In this document: positions 1-11,248 of the stretch, one piece after another
Layout of the letters: each line of letters starts with the position of its first letter
How positions within the stretch are numbered: position 1 is the first letter of the stretch
Assembly (NCBI GenBank): GCA_000725195.1
Contig: JAIL01000259.1
Span: 96,607-160,606 of the forward strand
DNA: 64,000 nucleotides
Source of the DNA: Snodgrassella alvi SCGC AB-598-O02
GTDB lineage: Bacteria > Pseudomonadota > Gammaproteobacteria > Burkholderiales > Neisseriaceae
Direction of reading: 5' to 3'
Notes under the pieces: generated by a model
What the model was told of the DNA's origin: nothing
The model's database searches: none
The model's input: the letters and a program-made list of their open reading frames with translations, nothing else
Made by a program: the position numbers and the translations under genes

Positions 1-42
1 AAATCAAATATTTTAATGAGATATTAAAACTAACATTTTGAT

Positions 43-957
43 TTAACTCATAGCATAACAATAGTTTAGCAGTAAACCGACAAACCAAAGCGCGCCAAGG
101 CGATTATTGCGTGAAAACATGATGAAGCAGGTATGACGATTGCGACTACGAATACCAACATATTGACGATATTGCCACCACCAGACTAAAGGCATAACCA
201 GCCAGAATGGCCAGTAGGCATCAATCAGCCATCCTGTCACCACCATTAATAAATCAAAACCGAAATAACACAGCATAACAGCGAAAATATCGTAACGACC
301 AAAGGTAATCGCAGCAGTACGAATATTAATTTTCAGGTCGTCCTCTTTATCGGCCATTGCATAAATTGTGTCATAACCCAATGTCCATAACGTATTGGCA
401 GCCATCAAAATCCAAGCCGCGATAGGAAGATGGCCACTTACTGCTGCAAAGGCCATAGGAATGCCAAATGAAAATGCTATCCCCAAATATAATTGTGGCA
501 GTGGAAAAAACCGTTTCGTAAACGGGTAAGTCATAGCCAGAAAAACAGCCGGTAAGCTCATTTTCCAGGTCAGACTATTCAGAGGTAAAAGACATAGCCC
601 AGCAAGCCCACATAAAAGCAATGTTAAGAGCAACGCTTCTTTTTTACTAACTTGTTTTAAGGCAAATGGTCGTTGGCTGGTTCGGGCAACAGCACCATCA
701 TAATGACGATCGGCATAATCATTGATTACACAGCCAGCACTACGCATCAGAAAAGTGCCTATTGTAAACATCAATACGATAAGCCAGTCTGGTCGTCCAT
801 TACCTGCGATCAGCAAAGCCCACCATGTTGGCCATAACAGTAATAAAGTTCCTATTGGTTTATCCAACCGCATCAGTTGTGCGTAAATCCGCATACGCTC
901 CATGAACGCACCATTAACTTTATTACTCATTTCTTTTTGCACTGAAATCTGATTCAC
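43..957 (-). CDS. ubiA: 4-hydroxybenzoate polyprenyltransferase
   Basis: Membrane prenyltransferase that attaches the polyprenyl tail to 4-hydroxybenzoate in ubiquinone synthesis. The two Asp-rich motifs of the family are visible: NDYADRHYD in the first half and YAMADKEDD in the second, which bind Mg and the prenyl diphosphate. Several hydrophobic helices follow. The N-terminal [16 protein letters not shown] matches the usual UbiA start region. The frame opens with a GTG at 957 preceded by AGGA at about 8 bp. An internal ATG at 903 would give a 286-aa protein closer to the usual ~290 aa, so the start is uncertain. The motif after the first Asp cluster reads TSQRPFA rather than the common T-x-x-R-P-L-x-S-G. 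Its stop lies at the left edge and no downstream partner is visible. Confidence 0.93.
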   Translation of the reverse strand: MNQISVQKEMSNKVNGAFMERMRIYAQLMRLDKPIGTLLLLWPTWWALLIAGNGRPDWLIVLMFTIGTFLMRSAGCVINDYADRHYDGAVARTSQRPFALKQVSKKEALLLTLLLCGLAGLCLLPLNSLTWKMSLPAVFLAMTYPFTKRFFPLPQLYLGIAFSFGIPMAFAAVSGHLPIAAWILMAANTLWTLGYDTIYAMADKEDDLKINIRTAAITFGRYDIFAVMLCYFGFDLLMVVTGWLIDAYWPFWLVMPLVWWWQYRQYVGIRSRNRHTCFIMFSRNNRLGALWFVGLLLNYCYAMS

Positions 958-1517
958 TAGATTTTCCTGCTATTGCAGCAATCTATCTATAAAACTTCTA
1001 TATATGCCTTCTATAGTGGGTTTCGCCAACATCCCATTATGGCAAACCTGATAATTGTATCATAAGCATCAAGTTTTCATTTTATGTAGAAATAAATTGT
1101 AACGTTATATTACAGTGAAATAGATATTATTGTTAGTATATTCTTACTTTACTTACTCATTTTCATCTAAAGTTGGTTCGCAATTATTTAAATTTTCGGA
1201 ACAAATAATCGCTTTTCCCATATGATTAATTAGTTATTTCATTAAACAAAAAAATAGGCAAATTAATATAGATAGATGTTAGATCACGACAATATTATGC
1301 TGATTTAATTTGTTAAAATTTACCCTCTTTGCTACTAAATAAATCTATAAATAGATAAATATAAATTATCTTAATGATTTATGACTCTTACTATTTAAAA
1401 TTTAGCATTAATTCCAGGTTTATGATCAAGGTCATATAATTTAGATATTGATTTTTGATAAAATTGTAAACATATCCGTACATTTATTTTGACAAGTAAA
1501 TAATCTGAGGATAAAAA
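958..1517. other. gene-free AT-rich intergenic region
   Basis: About 560 bp between the divergent ubiA and sixA genes, so it must carry both promoters. It is rich in A/T runs with no reading frame of note. An imperfect palindrome, ATGATCAAGGTCAT, lies near 1422-1435 upstream of sixA and could be an operator. No convincing -35/-10 pair stood out. Confidence 0.5.
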
Positions 1518-1985
1518 ATGAATTTAATTTTATGGCGTCATGCTGAGGCAGAAGATCATCACAATGATATGTTGCGCAAACTGACTGAAAAAGGCTGCCA
1601 GCAAGCCAAGCTGATTGCTGAATGGTTACGCACTCATTTACCTAAAGAAAATTATCGGGTGTTTACTTCTGAAGCAATTCGTACTCAACAAACAGCTTCC
1701 TATCTAAAACAGCCATTAACTATTGAGCCATTACTAAATCCTGATACTTATCCACAAGACTTAACGGTTCTATTACAACAACACGCTCGCGCCAATACTT
1801 TGATCTGGGTTGGTCATCAGCCATGGATAGGACAGTTTTGTAGTTTTTTACTCAACGGTGTGTGGTTACCACAACAATACTGGTCGTTTAAAAAATCGGC
1901 TTTCTGGTGGTTTGAAATCAGTTTTTTTAATCATCGTCCTTGCGCACGGTTAAAAGTTGTATTGCATCCAAGTATTCTGAAATGA
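1518..1985 (+). CDS. sixA: SixA-like phosphohistidine phosphatase
   Basis: Small histidine-phosphatase-superfamily enzyme (155 aa) of the SixA type, which removes phosphate from phosphohistidine on histidine-phosphotransfer proteins. The catalytic RHA motif is at residues 7-9 (LILWRHAEAE), and the second conserved histidine is in the VGHQPW segment near residue 100. The length matches SixA (about 160 aa). An AGGA box lies 7-8 bp before the ATG. It is a single gene facing away from ubiA. The physiological substrate cannot be read from sequence; in E. coli, SixA acts on phosphotransfer components of the nitrogen PTS or ArcB. Confidence 0.85.
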   Translation: MNLILWRHAEAEDHHNDMLRKLTEKGCQQAKLIAEWLRTHLPKENYRVFTSEAIRTQQTASYLKQPLTIEPLLNPDTYPQDLTVLLQQHARANTLIWVGHQPWIGQFCSFLLNGVWLPQQYWSFKKSAFWWFEISFFNHRPCARLKVVLHPSILK

Positions 1986-2018
1986 TTGTGGATACTTATA
2001 TATTTATGGCACATAAAA

Positions 2019-2756
2019 TTAGATATTTAGCTTAGATAACTGATACTGATCAGTAATTTTATCCAGAAACAAATACAGCTTTTGATTCATCAATTCATAA
2101 TCCTGACTACGAATTTGCTTAGCCGTTTGTACATAGGCAAAATCATTAGCCCTAGCCAAGTCAACTTCTGAATGACGAATAAGTAATTCATTTAACTCAG
2201 GGGTAAATTCCATATGGCACTGAAAACCATAGACCCATGGTGCAAAACGAATAATCTGACGCGGACAACCGGCACTATAAGCCAGTATTTGCGCTTCAGC
2301 AGTTAAACCGGGCATATCACCATGCCAATGTCCAACCATCAATGTCTGACCAAAATGTTTAATAAATGGATTGTCTTCACCTTTATCTGTTAAATAAATG
2401 GGATAAACGCCGATTTCTTTTTCAGGGCTACGCTCTACCATCCCCCCTAAAGCCTGCCCGATAAGCTGGGCACCAAGACATACGCCTATTACCATTTTGT
2501 CGGTCTCTTTGGCTAACTTAATTAGCGTTTGTTCTGCCTTACTATCAAAATAGCTGCATTCAGCTTGAGTAGTTAAAGGCGATTGCGGACCTCCCATCAC
2601 AATAAGCATATCTATTTGATCTATGGCTTGAGGTAAAGGATCACCAGCATAAATATGCGAGTAAGCCACTTTATGGCCGTACTTGATTGCCCAAATTTCG
2701 TATGCCCCCGGCAATTCATAATCTTCATGAATAATAAAATGGATGCGTAAAGCCAT
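2019..2756 (-). CDS. class I glutamine amidotransferase (GMP-synthase-like)
   Basis: Stand-alone class I glutamine amidotransferase domain (245 aa). The catalytic triad is visible: nucleophile Cys93 in GVCLGAQ, then His181 and Glu183 in FQCHMEF. MGGPQSP near residues 54-60 forms the oxyanion region. There is no synthetase domain, so it is not GuaA (guaA is at 30604-32169). Stand-alone homologues act on gamma-glutamyl compounds or have unknown substrates. It converges with sixA and has no operon partner. The class call is firm and the substrate unknown. Confidence 0.8.
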   Translation of the reverse strand: MALRIHFIIHEDYELPGAYEIWAIKYGHKVAYSHIYAGDPLPQAIDQIDMLIVMGGPQSPLTTQAECSYFDSKAEQTLIKLAKETDKMVIGVCLGAQLIGQALGGMVERSPEKEIGVYPIYLTDKGEDNPFIKHFGQTLMVGHWHGDMPGLTAEAQILAYSAGCPRQIIRFAPWVYGFQCHMEFTPELNELLIRHSEVDLARANDFAYVQTAKQIRSQDYELMNQKLYLFLDKITDQYQLSKLNI

Positions 2757-3026
2757 TTTTTTTATCCCTTTTATTACTGTAAGTTACCTAAACCAGACCT
2801 CAACGAACGATATGACACTATCAACATAAATTAATCGAAATGGTAACAACTGACTGATCAATTCAAATTGACAGCTTAAGAGGTAATTGCACAGTTAGAG
2901 TAAAAATTAACACAAAATTATATAAATGTAATCATATTATTACATTCTATAAAAATTTTTGTCTACTCTATCAATCAAATTTAGTTTCTATAAATAATTT
3001 GGCTAAAATGTTAACGGCATAAATAA
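2757..3026. other. intergenic region, no gene seen
   Basis: AT-rich spacer between the amidotransferase start and the terminator after aspD. It should carry the amidotransferase promoter. No specific signal was recognised. Confidence 0.4.
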
Positions 3027-3058
3027 AACACCCTACTTTCCTTAGAAAATAGGGTGTT
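3027..3058 (-). terminator. rho-independent terminator after aspD
   Basis: Near-perfect hairpin: AACACCCTA arm, short CTTA loop region and TAGGGTGTT arm, followed on the minus strand by TTTTATTT. It sits 21 bp beyond the aspD stop codon and ends the aspT-aspD transcript. Confidence 0.85.
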
Positions 3059-3079
3059 AGTTTAACTACCAAAAATTAA

Positions 3080-4690
<1,611 letters not shown>

Positions 4691-4703
4691 TTAAGACCAC
4701 ATA

Positions 4704-6404
4704 TCAAACAAGAGCCACGATCAACGGCCCTAACAGAGTCAGGAACACATTGGCTAATGCATATGTAATAGCAAATGGCGTGGTAGGAATAGAGTTACCT
4801 GCTTTATCCAAAACCTCACCAAAAGCCGGATTTGCACTACGCGATCCAGACAATGCACCGGCAAAAATAGCGGCATTGTCATAGCGAAGCACATAGCGAC
4901 CGAAAAAGATTGCCAGAACCATAGGAACAATGGTCACCACCACACCAATCAGGAACAAAGTCAAACCATGTTCTCTGATAGTGGTAATTGCCTGTAGACC
5001 TGACTGCAAACCAACCACAGAAACAAAGCCGGCCAGACCAAAGTCCTTCATGAATTGAGAGGCGGCAGCAGGCATATTGCCGAAAGTTTGTTTACGAGCA
5101 CGTAACCAGCCAAAAAACAAACCAGATAACAATGCACCACCGCCAGCACCTAGAGTGATAGGAATATTGCCAATGCGAACAACAACCCAACCAATAATCA
5201 AACCTAAAACTACGCCCAGACCGTGATAAGCCCAGTCAGTTTTACTATTAACTGTGATCGGTGCACCAATAATATGCACAACGCGATTAATATCACTGGT
5301 AGAACCATAGATAGTCATCACATCGCCCAGCTTAAATTCAGTTTCTGGAGTTACATCCAATTTTTCACCATTGCGATGCAAAGCTACTAAATAGATACCA
5401 TGCTGAATTTCAAAAGCGTTATCATCGTGATGAACCTTTGAGCGAATTTCTGCCATGGTTTTATTGGCATATTCAGAATTACGAAACACCACATTTTTAG
5501 TATCTACGATCAACTCCAGACCTGGCTCTGAGTCCAGTTCACGTCCAAATAAATTGCTGACCGAGGTAACTGCTTCACGACGACCAACAATTAGAATAAT
5601 GTCGTCTGCTTGCAGAACTGTTGAAGGAGTGCAATCAATTATGTTACCGTGACGTTTAATCCGTTCGATAGTAATGCCTAAATTTTGCAGTTCAATATCT
5701 TTAATGGTTTTATGAATATCGTGTTCAACCACGTAAATACGACCCACCATTTGGGTAATGGCCATACCCTGATTACCTTCCAGAGCCATAGCACCTTTTA
5801 GTTGTTCCGCTTCAGCAGCAACAGCATCATCACGAATATCACGCTTCATAACTTTAGGTAGAATATTCATACAGATGATGATGGCACCAAGCGAACCAAA
5901 TATATAGGTAACTGCGTAGCCAATGGCGACATTAGCTTGTAATTGCTGTAATTGATCAGCAGGTAATCCCATATGACTTAAGGCATCTGCAGCTGTACCA
6001 AGAATGGCTGATTGCGTTAACCCGCCGGCAGCCAGACCAGCAGCCAGACCTTTATCAAGATGGAACAACTTAGCCATGATCATCACGGTGATGAAACCAG
6101 TGATAGCAATAAACAAAGCCAGGAAAATTTCACGTAAGGTTTTCACCCCTAGTGAGCGAAAGAACTGCGGACCACTTTCATAACCTACGGCATATATAAA
6201 TAAAGTGAACAACAGCGCTTTCAGACCTGAATCGATGTGTACATTGAGTAAACTCAAAACAACAGCGACCAGCAAAGAACCAGCTACTCCACCTAGTTGG
6301 AATTTACCGAAGCGAATGCTACCGAGCAGATAACCCAAACTTAATGACAGGAAGAGAAGAATAACCGGTGATTCTTTAATATTAGTTAAAACCCAATTCA
6401 ACAT
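4704..6404 (-). CDS. aspT: aspartate:alanine antiporter
   Basis: Membrane exchanger of the AspT family (AAEx). The first hydrophobic half begins NWVLTNIKESPVILLFLSLSLGYLLG and is followed by a central soluble part with two TrkA-C (RCK_C)-like domains (around GNQGMAITQMVGRIYVVE and NVVFRNSEYANKTMAEIR). A second hydrophobic half contains AGALSGSRSANPAF. The frame is open to 6521, but the ATG at 6404 is chosen because AAGGTGGA lies just upstream and the protein then begins directly before the first helix (566 aa; known AspT about 543 aa). It is the promoter-proximal gene of aspT-aspD. The electrogenic exchange coupled to AspD is family knowledge. Confidence 0.9.
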   Translation of the reverse strand: MLNWVLTNIKESPVILLFLSLSLGYLLGSIRFGKFQLGGVAGSLLVAVVLSLLNVHIDSGLKALLFTLFIYAVGYESGPQFFRSLGVKTLREIFLALFIAITGFITVMIMAKLFHLDKGLAAGLAAGGLTQSAILGTAADALSHMGLPADQLQQLQANVAIGYAVTYIFGSLGAIIICMNILPKVMKRDIRDDAVAAEAEQLKGAMALEGNQGMAITQMVGRIYVVEHDIHKTIKDIELQNLGITIERIKRHGNIIDCTPSTVLQADDIILIVGRREAVTSVSNLFGRELDSEPGLELIVDTKNVVFRNSEYANKTMAEIRSKVHHDDNAFEIQHGIYLVALHRNGEKLDVTPETEFKLGDVMTIYGSTSDINRVVHIIGAPITVNSKTDWAYHGLGVVLGLIIGWVVVRIGNIPITLGAGGGALLSGLFFGWLRARKQTFGNMPAAASQFMKDFGLAGFVSVVGLQSGLQAITTIREHGLTLFLIGVVVTIVPMVLAIFFGRYVLRYDNAAIFAGALSGSRSANPAFGEVLDKAGNSIPTTPFAITYALANVFLTLLGPLIVALV

Positions 6405-6926
6405 AAGTCCACCTTCTCCACAAAGAACGGAGAATAGTGTGCGCTTGTATGGTATAAATTCCTGTCTATATTTATATTTATTTGAAAATAAATGATAATT
6501 TTGGTTTTTTGTTAACGACAATGAAGTATTTTTTTATAATTTAAATGTAAATTTTGTTGCTATGTAAAAGAGCATCTATTAGCGCTAAATATTATTTTGA
6601 CATAATATTTAGCTATGGATTTGCTATACAAATATACAGGACATTGGTATATATTCGTTTATATAGAAACAAAATATATATACTCATAAATTAATATTAG
6701 ACTTATGTTTATGAATAAAGCCAAAATAAAACATCGTCCAGCAATAATGTAAAGACTATTTCAAAGTTAATATATATATTGATTTAGCATACTTAAAAAT
6801 AAATAGTTGATAATTTTTTAGCTATTTTTCGATCTCAAAAGCTAAATTAGATTGATAGTGATAATCTTCTTTATTAAACTGCAAGATAGCGGTAAAAAAT
6901 GTCTCATTCAAACCACATATAACTTC
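6405..6926. other. gene-free AT-rich region
   Basis: About 520 bp between aspT and the patatin gene, both leftward. It should contain the aspT promoter. It consists mostly of A/T runs, including a TA-repeat stretch near 6768-6780. No gene, strong hairpin or obvious operator was found. Confidence 0.4.
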
Positions 6927-8495
6927 TCAACGCCCGATGGGAACCGATTCAACATTAATAAAATTAACAAATGATTTAGTATTGTCGTGAAGAGTTTGTA
7001 CCGCTTCAAGTTCTTGACCGATCTGCTCACGATTATTTACCTCTTCAGTATTGTCAACTATTTCTTGATCTGAGCTAACCATATTCGATTCATCCTTATT
7101 CTCTTTTTTGACACCTATATCATGAATCAGACGTTGGTATTCTTTGGACTGCTTTAATAGAATCTTAGCGGCCTTGCGCAAATTATTTACTTCATTTCGA
7201 GCTAGATAGAATGTAGTCGGTATGTGAATCACTTGATCTCTTAAAGGAGAGTTAGGTAGATCAAGCAAATTAATACTGATGTAATAAACTAAAGGCGTTT
7301 CTGCAGTGCGATTACTGTTCCACCAGTCAACATATTTCTGAAACTGCCGTTGAGTATCTTCTGAATATTTATCAATAGGAATATTAGTTAATGCCCGGGC
7401 AACAGCAGCAGTGCCGGGCACATTAGCACTACTATCTATTTCATTGCGGCGTAAAGTCTGAGCATTGACATTAATAATAATAATTTTATTTATTCGGGCT
7501 TGTTCTAGCCGATCATATAAAGTTTTATTACTGTACAATTCACTGGCATCAAGTAAACTGCGTAAGCCCAGATTATCGGTCAAACCACCATCCAAAAGAT
7601 GAATATAAGGCCGCTTTTGACTGTCCTGATATTGTTTTAAATTAGCGCGGTAGGCAGCACGGGTTTTAGCACGAAATTCCGAAGTCCCAGCCACTTCAGA
7701 ACCATTATTATCCAGTAAATTATCAGGCAACTGATAATGGCAATTGCCACCATTATTATTCAGGGTAATGGGTGAAAAAACCAATGGCACCGCACTGGAA
7801 GAAGCCACAGCACGTGAAATAGGTAAGCTGGTTAAATCCAGACATAATAAATCAAAATATTCCTGCGTAAAATCCAATCGGCTGCCTAAACTCATATCAG
7901 TAGCGCTAATGACGACAAAAGGTCCTTTTCTGCGCTCAGCCAAATCTGCATAAGTTGCTCCTTTATATAAATGCAAATCAAACTGTTCTTGAAGTAAATC
8001 TCCGCGACCAAATTCTGGTGAGGCAAGCCTTGACCAATTGGCCATCGAAAATACCTGACCAACCATCATCTTCTGCAAATTCAAATTGAGAAAATTTTGC
8101 TTGAATAAAGGTACTGTTTCTTCTCCATGTAAGCCAAAATAGGTCGCCAGCACCGATCCTCCTGAAATACCGTAGACTACATCTACAGTATTAAGCAAGC
8201 TGACCGCTTTACCATCAACTTTGATTTGCTGATTTTTTAATGCTTCCAGAACACCATAGCCGAAAGCAGCTGCTCGTGTGCCGCCACCGGAAAACATGAC
8301 AATTCCAATTACGTTATCACGTTTTTCTGGTGCCCTGTTTAATAATGCATTTTGCAGCCGATAGCCTTTAGTGGTGTCAACATGATCTATAGTGGCAATT
8401 GGCTGATACAAAAAAGTTGAACAGGCACTTGTAGTCAATACAGCAAGCAGTAGAACGAACCGATAGACAGAATTGACCGAAAAAACACCACGCAT
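6927..8495 (-). CDS. patatin-like phospholipase lipoprotein
   Basis: Predicted patatin-family serine acyl hydrolase (522 aa). The glycine-rich oxyanion motif SGGGTRAAAFG is at about 69-79, the nucleophile elbow GISGG with Ser111 follows, and the catalytic Asp302 lies in DGGLTDN. The N-terminus is a lipoprotein signal (hydrophobic stretch ending TSAC, Cys25), so the enzyme should be membrane-anchored in the periplasm or at the outer membrane. The last ~60 residues are acidic, Glu/Asn-rich and probably disordered. It stands about 110 bp downstream of the efflux operon and may share its transcript. The natural lipid substrate is unknown. Confidence 0.82.
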   Translation of the reverse strand: MRGVFSVNSVYRFVLLLAVLTTSACSTFLYQPIATIDHVDTTKGYRLQNALLNRAPEKRDNVIGIVMFSGGGTRAAAFGYGVLEALKNQQIKVDGKAVSLLNTVDVVYGISGGSVLATYFGLHGEETVPLFKQNFLNLNLQKMMVGQVFSMANWSRLASPEFGRGDLLQEQFDLHLYKGATYADLAERRKGPFVVISATDMSLGSRLDFTQEYFDLLCLDLTSLPISRAVASSSAVPLVFSPITLNNNGGNCHYQLPDNLLDNNGSEVAGTSEFRAKTRAAYRANLKQYQDSQKRPYIHLLDGGLTDNLGLRSLLDASELYSNKTLYDRLEQARINKIIIINVNAQTLRRNEIDSSANVPGTAAVARALTNIPIDKYSEDTQRQFQKYVDWWNSNRTAETPLVYYISINLLDLPNSPLRDQVIHIPTTFYLARNEVNNLRKAAKILLKQSKEYQRLIHDIGVKKENKDESNMVSSDQEIVDNTEEVNNREQIGQELEAVQTLHDNTKSFVNFINVESVPIGR

Positions 8496-8607
8496 GCTTG
8501 CTCCTAAATTGAAACCAGTTATTGCTAAAGTACACTTACAAAGATAACAGATTGGTAACTTTAAATATATTTGTCTAAGCCCTTAAGCTTACCATTAAAT
8601 TAATTAT

Positions 8608-10089
8608 TCATTCTTCAATTTGGTCTTTCAACCAGCCTCCACCTAAAGCTTTATACAATTTTATTAAATTTTGTGCCTCTGCTAACCTGCCCTGCACTTG
8701 TTGATCATTTAAATTTTCTGCATTCAAACGTGCTCTCAAAGTACGATCCAGTGTCATATTTCCATAACGGAACAATTTCTCTGCCGCATTTGCCTGTCGA
8801 TTAGCTTCACGCTGTGCTGTATTCATAAGTGAATTTTGCCTATTTAAGCTATATTGCAATTGATAAGCACTATCCACTTCTGCTAAAGCTTTTAAAATAC
8901 TCTGATCATAGCCGGCAATTGCACTTTGTAAACGCGCATCGGCCATTTCAATATTATGTTTAATCCGTCCTGCGGTAAAAATAGGCAAGCTGACACCGAA
9001 ATCAATCAAACCACCCACTGTTTTTAAATGCGATAGATCACTATCGAGCTTCACCCTGCCTGTTTGCCACAAAAAATTAATATCAAAACGTGGTAAACGA
9101 TCCGCTTTGGCACTGGCTAGATTCGCACTCATCGCCTTAACTTGATTTTCTAATGTGCGTATATCCGGCCGACGGGTGATAACATCCAGTGGTATTTGCC
9201 CAGCCGGTGCAGCTGGCAAATGTTGCAGAATATCAATGCCTGCGGACGGAACACTAAATCCTTGTGGAGTTTGACCAGTTAATACCGCTAAATTACGTTG
9301 ATAAGCATCGGCCTGAGCCTGATAGGTTGCAATCTGAGCTTGCAATGCTGCTAAACTGGATGCCACATCCCTGACATCGTAGGCAGTTGCTTGACCGGCT
9401 TTAAATCTGCCTTCTGTATAGCGTTGTAAATGTTTCAGAGTAGCTACACTTTGCTGTCCAATTTTTACACGCTGCTGCATAGCACGCATTTTCAGATAAT
9501 TATCAGCAATATCACTGCTTAACATCATCTGCGCCCCGTGCCATTGCTCATTAACACTCAAACTAAGATAGCGTGCCGCCTCGGCATCGCTACGTTTACC
9601 GCCAAATACATCTGGCTCCCAACTGGCAGCAAATCCCAATTGTATATTATTACCTTTCCAATGCTGACGGTTATCACCTAAAGAAGATCCAGCTGAATTC
9701 AGTACCTCTCGGACATTACCAACGCCCGGTACATTCATATCTTTTAGAGGATTATCATTATTAAGGCGATGCACTGACCCTTCCACATCTGCCCAAACCT
9801 GCGGGCCCAGATTAGATTCAGCTAACGCAGCGCCGGCACGTGCTGCATTCATGTTGGCTTTCATCATTGCCAGATCACGATTATTTTTCAAACCGGTTTC
9901 GATCAATTCTTGCAAAACCGAATCAGACCAGTTTTGCCACCATCTGCTGATGTCAGCCATTGTTCTGGCATTTCTTGTACGATCAAATTGTTGTGGTACT
10001 GATACAGTTGAATCAACCTTAATATCTGTAGTGCTACATCCGGTCATTAAAGCTAGACTTATCAATACAGGCAACCATTTTTTTTGCAT
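8608..10089 (-). CDS. NodT/OprM-type outer membrane efflux lipoprotein
   Basis: TolC-like outer-membrane channel of the NodT family. Residues 1-18 form a lipoprotein signal ending MTGC (Cys18). Two OEP repeats follow, with the typical ITRRPDIRTLENQVKAMSANL hinge motif and a second helical half. The frame is open upstream to 10182, but the ATG at 10089 is chosen because it puts the signal peptide at the N-terminus, clear of the preceding permease gene. It lies 31 bp after that gene and is the last member of the HlyD-ABC-ABC2-NodT operon. It should provide the outer-membrane exit duct; the substrate is unknown. Confidence 0.85.
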   Translation of the reverse strand: MQKKWLPVLISLALMTGCSTTDIKVDSTVSVPQQFDRTRNARTMADISRWWQNWSDSVLQELIETGLKNNRDLAMMKANMNAARAGAALAESNLGPQVWADVEGSVHRLNNDNPLKDMNVPGVGNVREVLNSAGSSLGDNRQHWKGNNIQLGFAASWEPDVFGGKRSDAEAARYLSLSVNEQWHGAQMMLSSDIADNYLKMRAMQQRVKIGQQSVATLKHLQRYTEGRFKAGQATAYDVRDVASSLAALQAQIATYQAQADAYQRNLAVLTGQTPQGFSVPSAGIDILQHLPAAPAGQIPLDVITRRPDIRTLENQVKAMSANLASAKADRLPRFDINFLWQTGRVKLDSDLSHLKTVGGLIDFGVSLPIFTAGRIKHNIEMADARLQSAIAGYDQSILKALAEVDSAYQLQYSLNRQNSLMNTAQREANRQANAAEKLFRYGNMTLDRTLRARLNAENLNDQQVQGRLAEAQNLIKLYKALGGGWLKDQIEE

Positions 10090-10120
10090 TACTTCCATTC
10101 CTGTTAACCTTTTTAACCAT

Positions 10121-11248
10121 TTATGAATGTTGCGCCAACATAGTGCGAAAGCGGGATAATGCCAGCGCAAGAAATAGCGCACCAGCTACGGTCATCATTA
10201 ATATTTTTGGCCAAACTGTATGAAAGCCCGCATCCCGAAATAAGACATCCTGACTAAACTGCGTAAATTGTGTTTCCGGAGATAACCAAGTTATATACTG
10301 AAAAAATTCCGGCATACTTTCCAACGGTGATTCAGCGCCGGATAATAAGCGCATCACCACATAAATAGGCAGAGAAAGTAGGCCAAACTGAGGCATCGTT
10401 GGTGCCAGAGTTGCCAGCCATATCCCTAATGAAGACACCGAAAACAAATAGATAACCATTCCCAGAGTGAATAATGGTATAGAGCCATTAATTGGCACAT
10501 TAAGCCAGTAATGTACGACCAGCCATAATGACAGCAAAGCCGCTATAGCAATCACAGCACCATTAGTTAAAATTTTAGCCATAACGATTTCACTGGGTCT
10601 TACCGGCATTACCAGCAATTGCTCAATCGTGCCATGTTCACGTTCGCGTATGACAGCGGCACCAACCAAAATAATGGCCAACAAAGTTAAATTCGAAACC
10701 ACACCCATGGTAGAAATATACCAATGCGACTGACCATTTGGATTAAATTGAATATTGACTACCGGTGTTACCGGACTTAATGCATTAGCGCCTGGCTTGT
10801 GCAAAAATTCGCTCGCTTTACCCTGAATAATTTGCGTCAGGTAATTAATACCGATACCCGCTTGCGTTACCGAAGTAGCATCAGCCAGCACCTGTACTGA
10901 GGGAGAACGTCCGGCCAACACATCGCGTTCAAAATGAGCAGGAATATCCAGAACAAAGACATAATCACCTTTATCCATGGCTTTATCTACATCTTCACGC
11001 TGTATTTCCACCGGTTTTTGAAAATAAGGCGGTAATAGCGCATCGCGTATCTGGTAAGACAAAATACTGTGATCGGCATCCAGTATCGCTACTGATGCAT
11101 GCCTCACTTCGGTGGTAATACTGGTGGCTACCGAATAAATAGCTATCGAAAGCACCACCACCATCAGCCCCATTAAGACCAAATCACTTAGCAGACTTTT
11201 TAATTCCTTGATTCCCAATACCCATACATTCTTAAACCAGCGTAGCAT
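10121..11248 (-). CDS. ABC-2 type export permease (YhhJ-like)
   Basis: Inner-membrane permease of the ABC-2 family (375 aa). It has one N-terminal helix (LVLMGLMVVVLSIAIYSVA), a long periplasmic domain of about 150 residues, then about five C-terminal helices with the family motif REREHGTIEQLLVMPVRPSE. This matches YhhJ/YbhR-type subunits. It starts directly after the rbbA-like gene stop, so translation is probably coupled. It pairs with the permease half of the rbbA-like protein to form the translocator. Confidence 0.87.
   Translation of the reverse strand: MLRWFKNVWVLGIKELKSLLSDLVLMGLMVVVLSIAIYSVATSITTEVRHASVAILDADHSILSYQIRDALLPPYFQKPVEIQREDVDKAMDKGDYVFVLDIPAHFERDVLAGRSPSVQVLADATSVTQAGIGINYLTQIIQGKASEFLHKPGANALSPVTPVVNIQFNPNGQSHWYISTMGVVSNLTLLAIILVGAAVIREREHGTIEQLLVMPVRPSEIVMAKILTNGAVIAIAALLSLWLVVHYWLNVPINGSIPLFTLGMVIYLFSVSSLGIWLATLAPTMPQFGLLSLPIYVVMRLLSGAESPLESMPEFFQYITWLSPETQFTQFSQDVLFRDAGFHTVWPKILMMTVAGALFLALALSRFRTMLAQHS

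Noticed and set aside
2443..2450. C6 tract inside the amidotransferase gene as a contingency locus
   Set aside because: Short, in mid-gene, and the frame is intact with all catalytic residues.
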